A stretch of DNA of 64,000 bases. It comes from Xenorhabdus sp. BG5. GTDB lineage: Bacteria > Pseudomonadota > Gammaproteobacteria > Enterobacterales > Enterobacteriaceae. The position numbers were made by a program, and so were the translations under genes. Below, one piece after another: positions 27,064-35,249 of this stretch. How positions within the stretch are numbered: the first letter of the stretch is position 1; each line of letters begins with the position of its first letter. The notes below the pieces were generated by a model, which searched no databases, was not told the DNA's origin, and saw only the letters and a list, made by a program, of their open reading frames with translations. The DNA lies in the NCBI RefSeq assembly GCF_015163665.1, contig NZ_JADEUG010000006.1, forward strand, positions 1-64,000, written 5' to 3'.

Positions 27064-28361
27064 CTGAGGAATCCCCAGAAAATAGACAAGCATAGCGTTG
27101 TGTGATCTACTGATTGTTCCACCAAGTCAATAGGGTCACTGCTATGCCTGCACGTCAAGTATGCCATAACTTCTTCAAAGATGCCTTAGCGCCGTTTCAT
27201 CAATATCGTCAGAACGCATTAATCGATGCCACTACCGCTTTAATTAATGGGGCTTCTCTGACGTTAACCCGTATTGGACGTTTTTTACCCGGAAAGGCCC
27301 ACGTCAAACATAAAATTAAACGCGTTGACCGATTACTCGGTAATGAAGCACTCCATAGAGATATTCCTGATATTTTTCGTCACATTATTGCCATGTTGAC
27401 TGAACCGCTCTCACTGTGTGTGATTGCTGTTGATTGGAGTGGATATCCATCACAAGAACATCATGTACTCCGCGCGAGTTTGATTTGTGATGGACGCTCA
27501 ATCCCTTTGTTAAGTCAAATAGTTCCGTCATGCGAGCAACAAAATGCAAAGATACAGAAGGTGTTTCTTGACAGCTTAGCGCAAGCCGTTAACCCTAAAG
27601 CCAGAGTCCTTATTATCACCGATGCCGGTTTTCAAAATGCCTGGTTTAAGCATATAAAAACACTCGGTTGGGATTTTGTCGGACGCATTCGGGGAAATAC
27701 GCAATTAAGGCTTGAGAAATACGGTGAGCTTTGGTTTAAACGACAAGCGTTAAAAGCCACGGAAACCCCCCAATCTCTGGGCATGGGTACATTATCAAAA
27801 GCAAAATATGCATGTTGTGATGGTTTCTTCTATCTCCATAAGAGACCCAATAAAGGTAGAAAATTTAAAAAGTCACGTTATCGAATGGAACGAATGTCGC
27901 AGGTGAAAGATGGACGTTCGTCAGCCAAAGAACCTTGGCTAATTTTTACCAGCATGGATGATTTTAAACCTCGGCAGGTCATGAAATTGTACAGCCGAAG
28001 AATGCAAATAGAGCAAAATTTTAGAGATGAAAAGAGCGAGCGTTTTGGATTTGGACTCAGAGCGAGTTATAGCCAAGGCGCTGGTCGTTTATCCGTATTG
28101 AGCCTGCTTGCTACACTCAGCTCAATTGTCCTTTGGCTGATTGGATTTTATGCTGAAAACAAAGGGTTACACCTCCATTATCAGGCAAATAGTCTCAAAT
28201 CAAGAAGGGTCATCTCTTACCTGACATTAGCGGAGAATGTATTACGTCATTCCCCGCTAATATTATTTGAAATAGTTCTTAATCAAACCCTCAAATACCT
28301 CGCCAAAATCTACCAAAATATGGTTTTGATTTATTAGCGCCGTTTTGTGGGGAGCCCTCAG
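27064..28361 (+). mobile_element. IS4-family (IS10-type) insertion sequence
   Basis: About 1.3 kb with one transposase. The left end begins CTGAGGAATCCCCAGAAAA; the right end, read inward, begins CTGAGGGCTCCCCACAAAA, giving imperfect inverted repeats. The ends resemble those of IS10 (CTGANGAATCCCC). The 9-bp flanks (GCTTCGGCG and CGCACTTGC) do not match, so there is no visible target duplication. Confidence 0.85.
27144..28337 (+). CDS. IS10-like transposase
   Basis: 397 residues from ATG 27144; an earlier in-frame TTG is possible. DDE-type transposase of the IS4 family: VDWSGY with the first Asp, ITDAGFQ with the second, and the Y-(2)-R-(3)-E-(6)-K signature in YSRRMQIEQNFRDEK. The length matches IS10 transposases, and no frame break is seen, so the element may be active. 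Confidence 0.93.
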   Translation: MPARQVCHNFFKDALAPFHQYRQNALIDATTALINGASLTLTRIGRFLPGKAHVKHKIKRVDRLLGNEALHRDIPDIFRHIIAMLTEPLSLCVIAVDWSGYPSQEHHVLRASLICDGRSIPLLSQIVPSCEQQNAKIQKVFLDSLAQAVNPKARVLIITDAGFQNAWFKHIKTLGWDFVGRIRGNTQLRLEKYGELWFKRQALKATETPQSLGMGTLSKAKYACCDGFFYLHKRPNKGRKFKKSRYRMERMSQVKDGRSSAKEPWLIFTSMDDFKPRQVMKLYSRRMQIEQNFRDEKSERFGFGLRASYSQGAGRLSVLSLLATLSSIVLWLIGFYAENKGLHLHYQANSLKSRRVISYLTLAENVLRHSPLILFEIVLNQTLKYLAKIYQNMVLIY

Positions 28362-28390
28362 CGCACTTGCGGGGTTTTTGTTTTTCTGGG

Positions 28391-28444
28391 GTAATAAAAA
28401 AATATTACAAACACGTTGACAGGGTAATAAAAAAATATTACTAT
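28391..28444 (+). promoter_or_regulatory. hicA promoter with two identical operators
   Basis: TTGACA (28416-28421), 17-bp spacer, TACTAT (28439-28444). The 18-bp palindrome GTAATAAAAAAATATTAC occurs at 28391-28408 and again at 28424-28441, overlapping the -10. HicB proteins with a C-terminal DNA-binding domain repress their own operon, so these are probably HicB sites. Confidence 0.82.
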
Positions 28445-28473
28445 TTTACCATGTTAAACAGAATGGAGGATGA

Positions 28474-28650
28474 GTGAAGCAGAGTGAGTTCAGGCGGTGG
28501 CTTGAGTCTCAAGGAGTCATAATCAAGAATGGAAAGAATCACTTGATACTCTTCAACGGAGACGCAAGAAGTGCAATGCCAAGACATCCGAGTAAAGAGA
28601 TTAACGAAAAATTAAGGCTATCAATCCTTAAGCAGTTAAAACTTAAATAA
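28474..28650 (+). CDS. hicA: HicA toxin (mRNA interferase)
   Basis: 58 codons starting with GTG after GGAGGATGA. The peptide opens KQSEFRRWLESQGV, with NHLILF and the MPRHPSKEI segment (His catalytic in the family); length and sequence match E. coli HicA. HicA is a double-stranded RNA-binding-fold ribonuclease that cleaves mRNA. hicB follows 55 bp downstream. The gene is complete. Confidence 0.92.
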   Translation: MKQSEFRRWLESQGVIIKNGKNHLILFNGDARSAMPRHPSKEINEKLRLSILKQLKLK

Positions 28651-28652
28651 CT

Positions 28653-28674
28653 AACCAGCCCTTCGGGGCTGGTT
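28653..28674 (+). terminator. TTCG-tetraloop hairpin between hicA and hicB
   Basis: Stem AACCAGCCC / GGGCTGGTT around a TTCG loop, with only a weak T-rich tail (CTTGG). It may attenuate read-through or stabilise the hicA mRNA end. Confidence 0.55.
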
Positions 28675-28705
28675 CTTGGGCTAACTCGACTCACTACTAT
28701 TGATT

Positions 28706-29119
28706 ATGCGATATCCAGTAAATATTGAAGAAGACGGAACGAACCTGTTTGTCTCGTTCCCTGATATACCAGAGGCGTTGACCTGTGGTGATGACCTGGC
28801 CGATGCAAAAGCCATGGGCTATGATGCGCTACTCACTGCCTTTTCTATGTATTTTGACGATGAGAGTAAGGAAATACCGTTACCGAGCGATACGGTAACG
28901 GAGCACTATATTGATATTCCGGCGAGTGTTGCGGCTAAAATTTTGTTGCTTAATGCTATGGTAAGGTCAGGTGTTAGCCGTTCGGAACTGGGGCGCCGTG
29001 TTGGCATTCAAAAGCAGAACGTCAAGCAACTGCTGGATGTGTATCACGCGACAAAAATTGACACGGTAGAAAAGGCCTTATCAAGTTTAGGCTATGAATT
29101 AATACTCACCGCGGCTTAA
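28706..29119 (+). CDS. hicB: HicB antitoxin
   Basis: 137 residues from ATG 28706, which aligns with the MRYPV start of E. coli HicB. The N-terminal RNase H-like domain (LFVSFPDIPEALTCGDDLAD) neutralises HicA; the C-terminal helix-turn-helix (SELGRRVGIQKQNVKQLLD) binds DNA. YHATKIDTVEKAL is the conserved C-terminal part. The system is intact. Confidence 0.93.
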   Translation: MRYPVNIEEDGTNLFVSFPDIPEALTCGDDLADAKAMGYDALLTAFSMYFDDESKEIPLPSDTVTEHYIDIPASVAAKILLLNAMVRSGVSRSELGRRVGIQKQNVKQLLDVYHATKIDTVEKALSSLGYELILTAA

Positions 29120-29169
29120 CTTAGCTTCGGTGATAGATTGCATTTTTGAACTCAACACCTTCAACCAAA

Positions 29170-29197
29170 GGCCACTCTTCGCGGAGTGGTCTTTTTT
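29170..29197 (+). terminator. Terminator after hicAB
   Basis: GCCACTC / GAGTGGT stem (one G-T pair), then six T. Confidence 0.85.
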
Positions 29198-29648
29198 AGG
29201 TGCTTATAAAACGTAACCAAACGCCCGCTAGGGCATTCACTCACTGACATAGTCCCAACCGCGGCTAATTTGGATCAACGTCTCTGCGTTGCGCCCAAGC
29301 TGCGTAATTCCCACGAAATAAACGTAAACCCCACGTAAAACGGACTACACCGCACCCGCCTGCACGTTTTGGATCAAAAAGTTTTTTCAGTTTTAAAATC
29401 CGACAAACCCTATCGCCAGGCCGCGCCAGCACGGGCGGCGTGAGAAAATTCCCTCACTGAAAGGAATGAAAAGATTTTCAGGCAATTTCAGTTTTTGGAT
29501 CAAAAGCGGATCGCGGCGAAAATATCAATGCATTGATATTAGAGGGAAAATTCTATTTTACGTTAGGTTATTGGATCACAAGGCAAAGCCGCACCATGTT
29601 AAAGAACTCAAGGTTTATGCGGCTTTGAGGGAGGCTAGAAACTGAAAT
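29198..29648. other. Non-coding region with repeated TTGGATCA motif
   Basis: No gene seen. TTGGATCA occurs at 29270, 29369, 29495 and 29571, all on the plus strand, plus a 20-bp perfect palindrome (29521-29540) and an interrupted stem CAAAGCCGCA (29584) / TGCGGCTTTG (29618). It looks like a phage control or packaging region, but I cannot assign it. Confidence 0.55.
29521..29540. promoter_or_regulatory. 20-bp perfect palindrome
   Basis: AATATCAATG followed directly by CATTGATATT, with no spacer. Likely an operator for a dimeric regulator, between the third and fourth TTGGATCA copies. Confidence 0.5.
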
Positions 29649-30431
29649 TTATTGAGATTGCTTGTTAGTTGGCAGTGCCGCTAATAAGGCTTGTTTTTGA
29701 GTAGAAAAATCTTTTTTCGTAATAACGCCGTCATTAACAAAGTCATTCAATCTATCTAAATCTTCACACAACCTTTTTATATTGACAGTAGCTAACTTGT
29801 TATCAAGATTCGATTCCAAGATATAATTTTTAAGAACGTTAAATTCTTTGCTGTTGATAGTTTCATAATCTTTCAGCTCTTCAATGAGTTCTAATTTTGC
29901 TACTAAAGAGCTTGTATCTAAAATAGACGGTGCACGTCCTTCTGAAAGCTGGGAGCTTATCTCAGATTGAGATGTAGCAGGTGGTTGCTCAGTCTGTCCA
30001 TATGATACAGATTCATAACCAGTGATAGCTTCATTTAAGCGAGTAAGAAACCTATCCAGGGCTTTTTTCTCAATATTGCTGAAAATATATTCTTGCTCAT
30101 GATTAATATTGAATGTGACTTTTGAAAACAATAGCCCTTTCTTATCGTTACATCCCATTATCAATTCCATAGGGAATTTATCGTGATGTACTTTTTTGAA
30201 CAGGCTAATTCTTATGAAATGCAGATTCTTGGTGGTTAGTAAAATTAATGAGCCTTTCTTGCCATCTAAATCACCTGCCAGAACTGCGATAGGTTGTTCA
30301 CCAATACTCAAGTTTCTAATAATATATAGGAACTCTTTCTTTTTGCTTGATATGCCAACAGAGCTATCACCAGATAGCTTATTCAGTTCTGCCACCAAAT
30401 CAGAGTCAGATGCAACTTTGTAGTCAATCAT
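29649..30431 (-). CDS. PH-like domain protein with C-terminal SHOCT segments
   Basis: 260 residues from the ATG giving MIDYKVASDS; a Met four codons earlier is possible. The N-terminal half has a bacterial PH-like (YokE-type) pattern: IAVLAGDLDGKKGSLILLTT, FIRISLFKKVHHDKFPMELI. The C-terminus carries two short SHOCT-type helices (LELIEELKDYETINSKEF and LNDFVNDGVITKKDF). Such proteins occur often in phages and islands; function unknown. No clear operon partner. Confidence 0.7.
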   Translation of the reverse strand: MIDYKVASDSDLVAELNKLSGDSSVGISSKKKEFLYIIRNLSIGEQPIAVLAGDLDGKKGSLILLTTKNLHFIRISLFKKVHHDKFPMELIMGCNDKKGLLFSKVTFNINHEQEYIFSNIEKKALDRFLTRLNEAITGYESVSYGQTEQPPATSQSEISSQLSEGRAPSILDTSSLVAKLELIEELKDYETINSKEFNVLKNYILESNLDNKLATVNIKRLCEDLDRLNDFVNDGVITKKDFSTQKQALLAALPTNKQSQ

Positions 30432-30525
30432 TACCGCTACCATCCTTATGTTTTAAACGCCACCTGTCATATGATGGAGATATGGAAAAAATAAAATGGG
30501 TGGACGTAAAGTGGACATGGACAAA

Positions 30526-30556
30526 GAAAAAGGGGCTGCGTTTTCACGCAACCCCT
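30526..30556 (-). terminator. Terminator at the left end of the tmRNA island
   Basis: Minus strand: stem AGGGGTTGCG / CGCAGCCCCT with a short loop, then TTTTTCTTT. It would stop transcripts leaving the cbtA end of the island. Confidence 0.75.
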
Positions 30557-30565
30557 TGATTTATT

Positions 30566-30587
30566 TGGTGGGCTGGCGGAGTCTGAA
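30566..30587 (+). other. Candidate left attachment site (att)
   Basis: TGGTGGGCTGGCGGAGTCTG resembles TGGTGGAGCTGGCGGGAGTT, the reverse complement of the tmRNA 3' end at 52196. The two differ by a few indels. Both are in the same orientation, as expected for direct att repeats. Decay or an older insertion would explain the differences. Confidence 0.5.
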
Positions 30588-30641
30588 TTGGTTTTATAAC
30601 TATTTGTTTTATATGTGCTAATAATCAATTCAATTTTCATT

Positions 30642-30666
30642 TTGGTCCCATTGTTGGTCCTAAAAG
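30642..30666 (+). promoter_or_regulatory. Candidate integrase arm site, left end
   Basis: A 25-bp stretch with two TGGTCC elements ending in CCTAAAAG matches 19 of 25 positions of 52041-52065 near the integrase start. Similar sequences near both ends fit arm-type sites of a tyrosine recombinase. Confidence 0.45.
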
Positions 30667-30769
30667 AAAATGTCAGGGTTTTTGCAGGGGAGGGGAGATT
30701 ACAGCAGGAGTCTCTTTGTCTACGAGATTAGCATTTTGCTTTCCTTTAGTCTGCTCTGTATTTAAGCGT

Positions 30770-31099
30770 TTATTTCACGTCAGTTTTTAGCAAGCCGGTA
30801 GAGCGTCTTGCTCGCAAAATATCCACTACGGAAAGATACGGGCTCTGCTCTTGCCATGAAAATCCCTTTCGGTCGATACGGACAAGCCCGTATTTTTCGA
30901 CAAGAAAGTTCACCGCATCGCTGAGGGATACTCCAGCATTAATATATTCCTGAATAACTGTTTTATCACTGAACGGCGTGTCGTTTAGCGTCAGGCCATA
31001 GTGTTGATCCAGCAGGCGTGTCAGTAACATTTGCCAGACAGCCACGGGCGACAGACAGGGCTTCGTCGCCCGCGAAATTGTAGCAGGTAGAGTTTTCAT
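30770..31099 (-). CDS. cbtA: CbtA/YeeV-type toxin
   Basis: 109 residues from the ATG giving [11 protein letters not shown], the family start. [40 protein letters not shown] and [11 protein letters not shown] are diagnostic of CbtA, which inhibits FtsZ and MreB assembly. The C-terminus is about 15 residues shorter than E. coli CbtA. Its antitoxin gene directly upstream carries an in-frame stop. Confidence 0.9.
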   Translation of the reverse strand: MKTLPATISRATKPCLSPVAVWQMLLTRLLDQHYGLTLNDTPFSDKTVIQEYINAGVSLSDAVNFLVEKYGLVRIDRKGFSWQEQSPYLSVVDILRARRSTGLLKTDVK

Positions 31100-31119
31100 G
31101 TTTGCTCTCGTGAAATTCG

Positions 31120-31437
31120 TTAGCGTTGAGTGGGATAGACGGCGATGTATACATAGCCGCAACTGCCAAGAGTGTCGGCTTCGCAGGTGAAACCGTTGTG
31201 ATACAGGATGACGCAGTGGGCATGGCGGGGATTCATTTCACCAGTGGTCAGCATCGATTCCATCTGGCTGATAAAGTGCGGGAATGTTTCATCCAGCTTC
31301 CGGCATTCGGCGTCACTGAATTTACCGGTGATACTGGCACGGTCAGCCAGATAATGCAGTTGGTTCCCCTACTGTACCAGACGGGCTCCCAGACGCGGCG
31401 TGGTATCCCGCTGCAGGCCCCATGTAATGTTGCTCAT
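31120..31437 (-). pseudogene. CbeA/YfjZ-type antitoxin with amber codon
   Basis: From ATG 31437 the frame reads SNITWGLQRDTTPRLGARLV, Q, then TAG at 31371-31369, then GNQLHYLADRASITGKFSDA and on through [20 protein letters not shown] to TAA at 31122. The remainder is intact and very like E. coli YfjZ/YafW/CbeA, where the stop position is Glu. One base change (GAG to TAG) would explain it. CbeA counteracts CbtA by stabilising filament bundles. Confidence 0.85.
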
Positions 31438-31455
31438 TTATAACCTCCTTTATTG

Positions 31456-31677
31456 TCAGTTTAGAGTGATACTCATCAGACAGGCATAGGACCCGTTGCG
31501 GTCCTGGCGGCGTTCGGCGTATACCGCCAGCACGCCGGGAATGTCAGGAACGGCCAGACCGGTGTAATGACAGACACTGCCATGCCACTGGTATCTGCCG
31601 GTGCAGTATCGAAAAATGCGGGAGGCCGGATGCTGACGGTAAATCGTCATCGCCCGGCGTTTACTGATAATTCTCAT
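31456..31677 (-). CDS. DUF987 family protein (YeeT/YkfH type)
   Basis: 73 residues from MRIISKRRAM, the family start; a Met four codons upstream is less likely. MTIYRQHPASRIFRYCTGRY and AVPDIPGVLAVYAERR match E. coli YeeT/YkfH. Always found between a RadC-like gene and cbeA in these modules; function unknown. Confidence 0.88.
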   Translation of the reverse strand: MRIISKRRAMTIYRQHPASRIFRYCTGRYQWHGSVCHYTGLAVPDIPGVLAVYAERRQDRNGSYACLMSITLN

Positions 31678-31685
31678 GTCATACC

Positions 31686-32168
31686 TCAAAGCAGACCGTG
31701 TTCAGCGAACGACAATATCTGCGTACCACCTACGATAAGATGGTCAGGCACACGGATATCAACGAGCTGAAGCGCCTGTACCAGGCGCTGCGTGATGGCC
31801 TTATCTGCCTGGCTGGGTGTGGTATCGCCGGAGGGGTGGTTATGCGCCAGAATCACTGCTGCTGCATTGAAATATAGGGCGCGTTTGACCACCTCACGGG
31901 GATGTACCTCGGTGCTGCTAATGGAACCGGCAAACAGGGTTTCGTGGGCAATCAACTTGTTCTGCTGGTTCAGGTACAGCACCATAAACTCTTCGCGCTC
32001 CAGCCCCGCCATTTTGAGTTTCAGCCAGTCACGGGCTGCCTGGGTGGAGGTGAATGCCACACCTGTTTCGCGCAGGTGTCGGCCAAGCAGTTTTAAAGCG
32101 CGTTTTACCGTGCATTGTGCGGTCAGTGGAAGTACCGGAGTCTGTGGGATAAGTGACTGTTCCATCAT
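31686..32168 (-). CDS. RadC-like JAB domain protein (YeeS/YkfG type)
   Basis: 160 residues. The JAMM metal motif is HNHPSGDTTPSQAD (His109, His111, Asp122), with Glu in REEFMVLYLN. Short island form of RadC, lacking the N-terminal HhH domain. Suggested roles in DNA processing are unproven. Nine bases downstream of the KlcA-like gene. Confidence 0.92.
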   Translation of the reverse strand: MMEQSLIPQTPVLPLTAQCTVKRALKLLGRHLRETGVAFTSTQAARDWLKLKMAGLEREEFMVLYLNQQNKLIAHETLFAGSISSTEVHPREVVKRALYFNAAAVILAHNHPSGDTTPSQADKAITQRLVQALQLVDIRVPDHLIVGGTQILSFAEHGLL

Positions 32169-32176
32169 GAGTATCC

Positions 32177-32635
32177 TTAATCAATAATGCGAAAAATGGA
32201 GTGGGATTCAGGGTGCTGCCGGGCGTAATCCCGCAGGCGGTAATAGTGCTCCGTCATGGCATCGTATTCGGTGCGGCAGGCGTGATGGCTGTATTCAATC
32301 AGGCAGACAGCGATACCTGCGGCTTCCGCGCTCATTTCCGCACCATTGCCGTTCATGCCGTTGAACAGATGCCATTTATCGTCCCCGTCAGCATCAAGGG
32401 CCATAAACGCGCCGCCATTACTGAGCGTGTAAAAGGACCAGATACCACCGCTGTACTCATCACAAAAGCGCTCCATCCAGGCGAAAATACGGGGTTCCAG
32501 CGATATCCACTGCGGGATATCGCCAAGGTACAGCGGCCAGAAATCGAGACGCTGCTCGTCAGGTACTGGTGTTGCAGTAAGGTCAAATTGAGGTTCATTA
32601 GCGGACATCAATTCGCATTGCGTTTGTGTCGTCAT
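32177..32635 (-). CDS. Antirestriction protein, KlcA/ArdB family (YafX type)
   Basis: 152 residues. TPVPDEQRLDFWPLYLGDIP, WMERFCDEYSGGIWSFYTLS, NGNGAEMSAEAAGIAVCLIE and YYRLRDYARQHPES are diagnostic. ArdB/KlcA proteins protect incoming DNA from type I restriction by a mechanism other than DNA mimicry. It fits a mobile island with other defence-related genes. Confidence 0.93.
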   Translation of the reverse strand: MTTQTQCELMSANEPQFDLTATPVPDEQRLDFWPLYLGDIPQWISLEPRIFAWMERFCDEYSGGIWSFYTLSNGGAFMALDADGDDKWHLFNGMNGNGAEMSAEAAGIAVCLIEYSHHACRTEYDAMTEHYYRLRDYARQHPESHSIFRIID

Positions 32636-32650
32636 GGATATTCTCCGTCA

Positions 32651-32680
32651 ATAAAAACGCCAGCGACGATGGCTGGCGTA
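32651..32680 (-). terminator. Terminator between DUF905 and KlcA-like genes
   Basis: Minus strand: stem CGCCAGC / GCTGGCG, then TTTTTATT. Confidence 0.8.
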
Positions 32681-32775
32681 TGGGAAATAAAGGACATGCA
32701 GGGATGATGGATGGGTGTAATCAGGAGGAGGATGCTCTGAGGATGCCGTACTGTCGGATATAACGGTTATGTCCT

Positions 32776-32943
32776 TCACCAGCACCAGGCCCGCCAGACC
32801 ATTCGACCTTCAGAGTCACGAACCACTAGGCGGAAGTGACTACCCTGGTCGTCTTCAATGCTGATGTTGCGATACCGGCGGGTAACCGCTTCGGCCTGCT
32901 GTCGGGTAAAAGGTCCCGGTGGCAGCATGTGAGATTCAGGCAT
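32776..32943 (-). CDS. DUF905 family protein (YkfF type), short form
   Basis: 55 residues from the Met of [15 protein letters not shown]. The core [20 protein letters not shown] and [19 protein letters not shown] is the DUF905 pattern. E. coli YkfF has about 79 residues; this copy stops right after VWRAWCW, so the C-terminus is missing. The upstream extension to 33006 overlaps a terminator and is unlikely. Confidence 0.75.
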   Translation of the reverse strand: MPESHMLPPGPFTRQQAEAVTRRYRNISIEDDQGSHFRLVVRDSEGRMVWRAWCW

Positions 32944-32961
32944 TCGGTGTACCTTAAAAAC

Positions 32962-32992
32962 AAAAGCCCCTGACGCAGATGCGTCAGGGGCT
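32962..32992 (-). terminator. Strong terminator
   Basis: Perfect 12-bp stem AGCCCCTGACGC / GCGTCAGGGGCT with a 4-nt loop, then TTTGTTTTT on the minus strand. Ends the upstream secreted-protein genes. Confidence 0.88.
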
Positions 32993-33020
32993 GTGGGAGT
33001 TTGCATGTGTGGGGGGATTG

Positions 33021-33431
33021 TCAGTAACCGGTTTGCACCTTATACAGCCGCAGGGTTTTGCTGCCCCGTACAATTTTCACATACAGGGCATTATCTTTCG
33101 TGCCACGCACAAAACCGGCCTGCACATCGCCCTTACAGTCACCACCATCGTAAGGAATGTTGACACCGGTCTGGCGCACGAGGTCGATAACCCCGAAGCT
33201 TAAGTCTTCACAGGCCGGGCCCGGCAGGTCGTGAATCAGGGCAAATTTATGGTCGTCGCTGACACCTGTCAGTGAGCACATGGAGGTGTTGATATCGTTT
33301 CCCTGGCACCAGTATTCCTGGCCGGGATTGTCTTTATCCATAAGGCTTGCCGGAAGCTGAGCGGCACTGGCACTGAATGCGGCAAGTGACAGAATGAGGG
33401 CGGGTACAGCAGAGGTCAGTATTTTCAGCAT
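33021..33431 (-). CDS. Small exported protein of unknown function
   Basis: 136 residues with a signal peptide (cleavage after SASA, about residue 23). Five Cys in the mature part (YWCQGN, SMCSLTG, PACEDL, GDCKGD) suggest disulfides. It shares a pattern (N-x-G-x-x-YWC ... C ... C-E) with the next gene, so the two are likely paralogues. Similar exported proteins occur in CP4-type islands; role unknown. Confidence 0.75.
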   Translation of the reverse strand: MLKILTSAVPALILSLAAFSASAAQLPASLMDKDNPGQEYWCQGNDINTSMCSLTGVSDDHKFALIHDLPGPACEDLSFGVIDLVRQTGVNIPYDGGDCKGDVQAGFVRGTKDNALYVKIVRGSKTLRLYKVQTGY

Positions 33432-33497
33432 GGTCTTCGTCCTGAATTAATCCAGCCCGCAGTTGGGCAAAATAAGAGTGGTTGATATCGGGTGTTA

Positions 33498-33935
33498 TCA
33501 GAAGCGCCGGTAGCGAAACAGCTCTTTGCCCTGGTAAAGTGCCACCAGGTCGTCATATTCCGGCTTCTTCTGGTTGGGCTTAAAGGTCACTACCGTGCCC
33601 GGACGGCACAGATCTTTTACGGTGAGCCCGAATTTCTTATCCGGAGTAATGGTGAATCCCTTCGACACATCGTTGCGCATGATAGTTATCCAGCCCCACA
33701 GGCCGCCTTCGCAGTCTTTAAAAGGTGCTGAACGCACCGTGACCATCCCGCCCTGACGGTCAACAGACATGGCTTCGCATTTTCCGGTAACCTGACGATG
33801 CGCATCACACCAGAAAATATTCCCGTTGTTGTCATTGACGACTGCAGGTAGCGTCCGGTTATAGGGCTGGGCCTGAGCCCCTGCACAAAGCAGAAGGCTG
33901 CCGGTAATGCCCAGTATTTTAATCAGTGTTTTCAT
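33498..33935 (-). CDS. Small exported protein, paralogue of its neighbour
   Basis: 145 residues from the Met giving MKTLIKILGITGSLLLCAGA. The start is set by the signal peptide and by the upstream gene; longer frames lack one. The mature part has NNGNIFWCDAHRQVTGKCEA and FKDCEGGLWGWITI, echoing the 33021 gene. Function unknown. Confidence 0.75.
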   Translation of the reverse strand: MKTLIKILGITGSLLLCAGAQAQPYNRTLPAVVNDNNGNIFWCDAHRQVTGKCEAMSVDRQGGMVTVRSAPFKDCEGGLWGWITIMRNDVSKGFTITPDKKFGLTVKDLCRPGTVVTFKPNQKKPEYDDLVALYQGKELFRYRRF

Positions 33936-33976
33936 TACGTTGGTCCTTAACAGAGAAAGTATCAGGTAGCGGTGAT

Positions 33977-34513
33977 TCAGGCCCATACGGTCAGGGCCAG
34001 CATCACAAGCCATACCCAGAAGTAAGCCGGTTTCTGACCGAGGTTTTTCGCCCGACGCCACAAATAGAACGGCACCAGCCAGGCCAGTTTGCCGAACATG
34101 GTGGTATCCACTCCGGCCTCACGCAGGCGTCGTTCATCGAGATACCCCAGAGCGATATTGAGCAGCAGCGTGATAAACCAGTACTGCCCGCCCGAGACAG
34201 CCTCATATGCCTCGTCAAAAGACATTCCGTTCAGCCCTGCAGTCCACAGCTCGAGCGCATAACCAATGAAGGGAGCAAATGCCAGCGTCCATACCACTCC
34301 GCCCGGAATGCGACTCCCCGGCAGCGCTGGTGGTGTGGTGCTGTGGAGCAGCGCCGAAGCCAGCGGGGTAGCGGAGACCGGTTGCCAGTCCAGCATGCCC
34401 TGTCGCCACACCAGCGTGGCAGCGGTGAGTTCACCGCGCTTAATCAGGCCAGTGATGTCGTCTTCGGTCACATTGTCGTGACGTATGCCATTTTTCTCGT
34501 AATGCCAGGTCAT
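33977..34513 (-). CDS. GYF_2 domain (DUF4339) membrane protein
   Basis: 178 residues. The N-terminal GYF-like domain is WHYEKNGIRHDNVTEDDITG through LVWRQGMLDWQPV. The C-terminal half has three or four hydrophobic helices (TLAFAPFIGYALELW, FITLLLNIALGYLD, WLVMLALTVW). A domain for peptide binding on a membrane anchor; function unknown. Sits 41 bp downstream of its own start region behind the WYL regulator gene. Confidence 0.78.
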   Translation of the reverse strand: MTWHYEKNGIRHDNVTEDDITGLIKRGELTAATLVWRQGMLDWQPVSATPLASALLHSTTPPALPGSRIPGGVVWTLAFAPFIGYALELWTAGLNGMSFDEAYEAVSGGQYWFITLLLNIALGYLDERRLREAGVDTTMFGKLAWLVPFYLWRRAKNLGQKPAYFWVWLVMLALTVWA

Positions 34514-34538
34514 TGTTTTTCCTTCTTAACAGAGGTAA

Positions 34539-35249
34539 TTAAATCAGTGTGTTGCCCTGCTCCTCCTCAGAGGGCCCATGAGACAGGACTTCGCGAATAC
34601 AGCTGAAGTGCGGAAGAGCCCGAATAAAGCCCGCCTGTGTGGTTAACTGGCTGAGACGTTTTCGCGGGGTAAAAGTGGTGTTCAGGACTGTCACCGCATG
34701 GATAGTCGTCAGAGGATGCACGGTGATATGCCCATTAAGTTCACCGGTGAGATACCAGCAGCTGTCGAGTGATATCAGGCGGTACGGGGCCAGGCCGTCA
34801 CAGCGCTCTCCCTCGGCCAACAGCAGCACCCGCTGACAGGCGGTTATTGCACTGACGAGACGGTAGAACACCAGTGAGATGACCGGGGACGCAGACTGTG
34901 GCGGTTGCCATACCAGACACGGCATCCCTCCTGCAGTGAGCAGCATGCCCGCCAGACGCCGGTCAAGCCCCGGAAAAATATCGGCCAGTCCTGCCCGGTG
35001 AGCAAAGGTCAGCGCATCCAGCTCGCCCTGTACGCCTCCACCGGCACTGCGCAGGCGACATTGCCCCCGTCGATACTCAAGGTCGAGGTACATCAGCCGT
35101 TCGCGAAAATCCCGTCGCAGGGTACGGACTGACACACCAAACTCTGCAGCCAGCCGCGCCATGTTCAGCGTTTCACCTGCAACCAGGCGGCTGATTATCA
35201 GTGACAGCCTGACAGCCAGCCGGTCATGACGGCGCTCTGCCTGTGTCAT
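34539..35249 (-). CDS. WYL-domain transcriptional regulator (YfjR/YafY type)
   Basis: 236 residues. DeoR-like helix-turn-helix near 20-60 (LAAEFGVSVRTLRRDFRERL), then a WYL-type ligand domain (LAPYRLISLDSCWYLTGELN). WYL regulators often control phage defence genes in response to nucleic-acid ligands, so this one is a candidate controller within the island. CATC start context is normal. Confidence 0.88.
   Translation of the reverse strand: MTQAERRHDRLAVRLSLIISRLVAGETLNMARLAAEFGVSVRTLRRDFRERLMYLDLEYRRGQCRLRSAGGGVQGELDALTFAHRAGLADIFPGLDRRLAGMLLTAGGMPCLVWQPPQSASPVISLVFYRLVSAITACQRVLLLAEGERCDGLAPYRLISLDSCWYLTGELNGHITVHPLTTIHAVTVLNTTFTPRKRLSQLTTQAGFIRALPHFSCIREVLSHGPSEEEQGNTLI

Noticed and set aside
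27064-28361. Target site duplication for the IS
   Set aside because: The 9-bp flanks GCTTCGGCG and CGCACTTGC do not match, so none can be claimed.
31126-31443. 105-codon plus-strand frame in the cbtA region
   Set aside because: It is the antisense shadow of the cbeA antitoxin, which is clearly coding on the minus strand apart from one amber codon.
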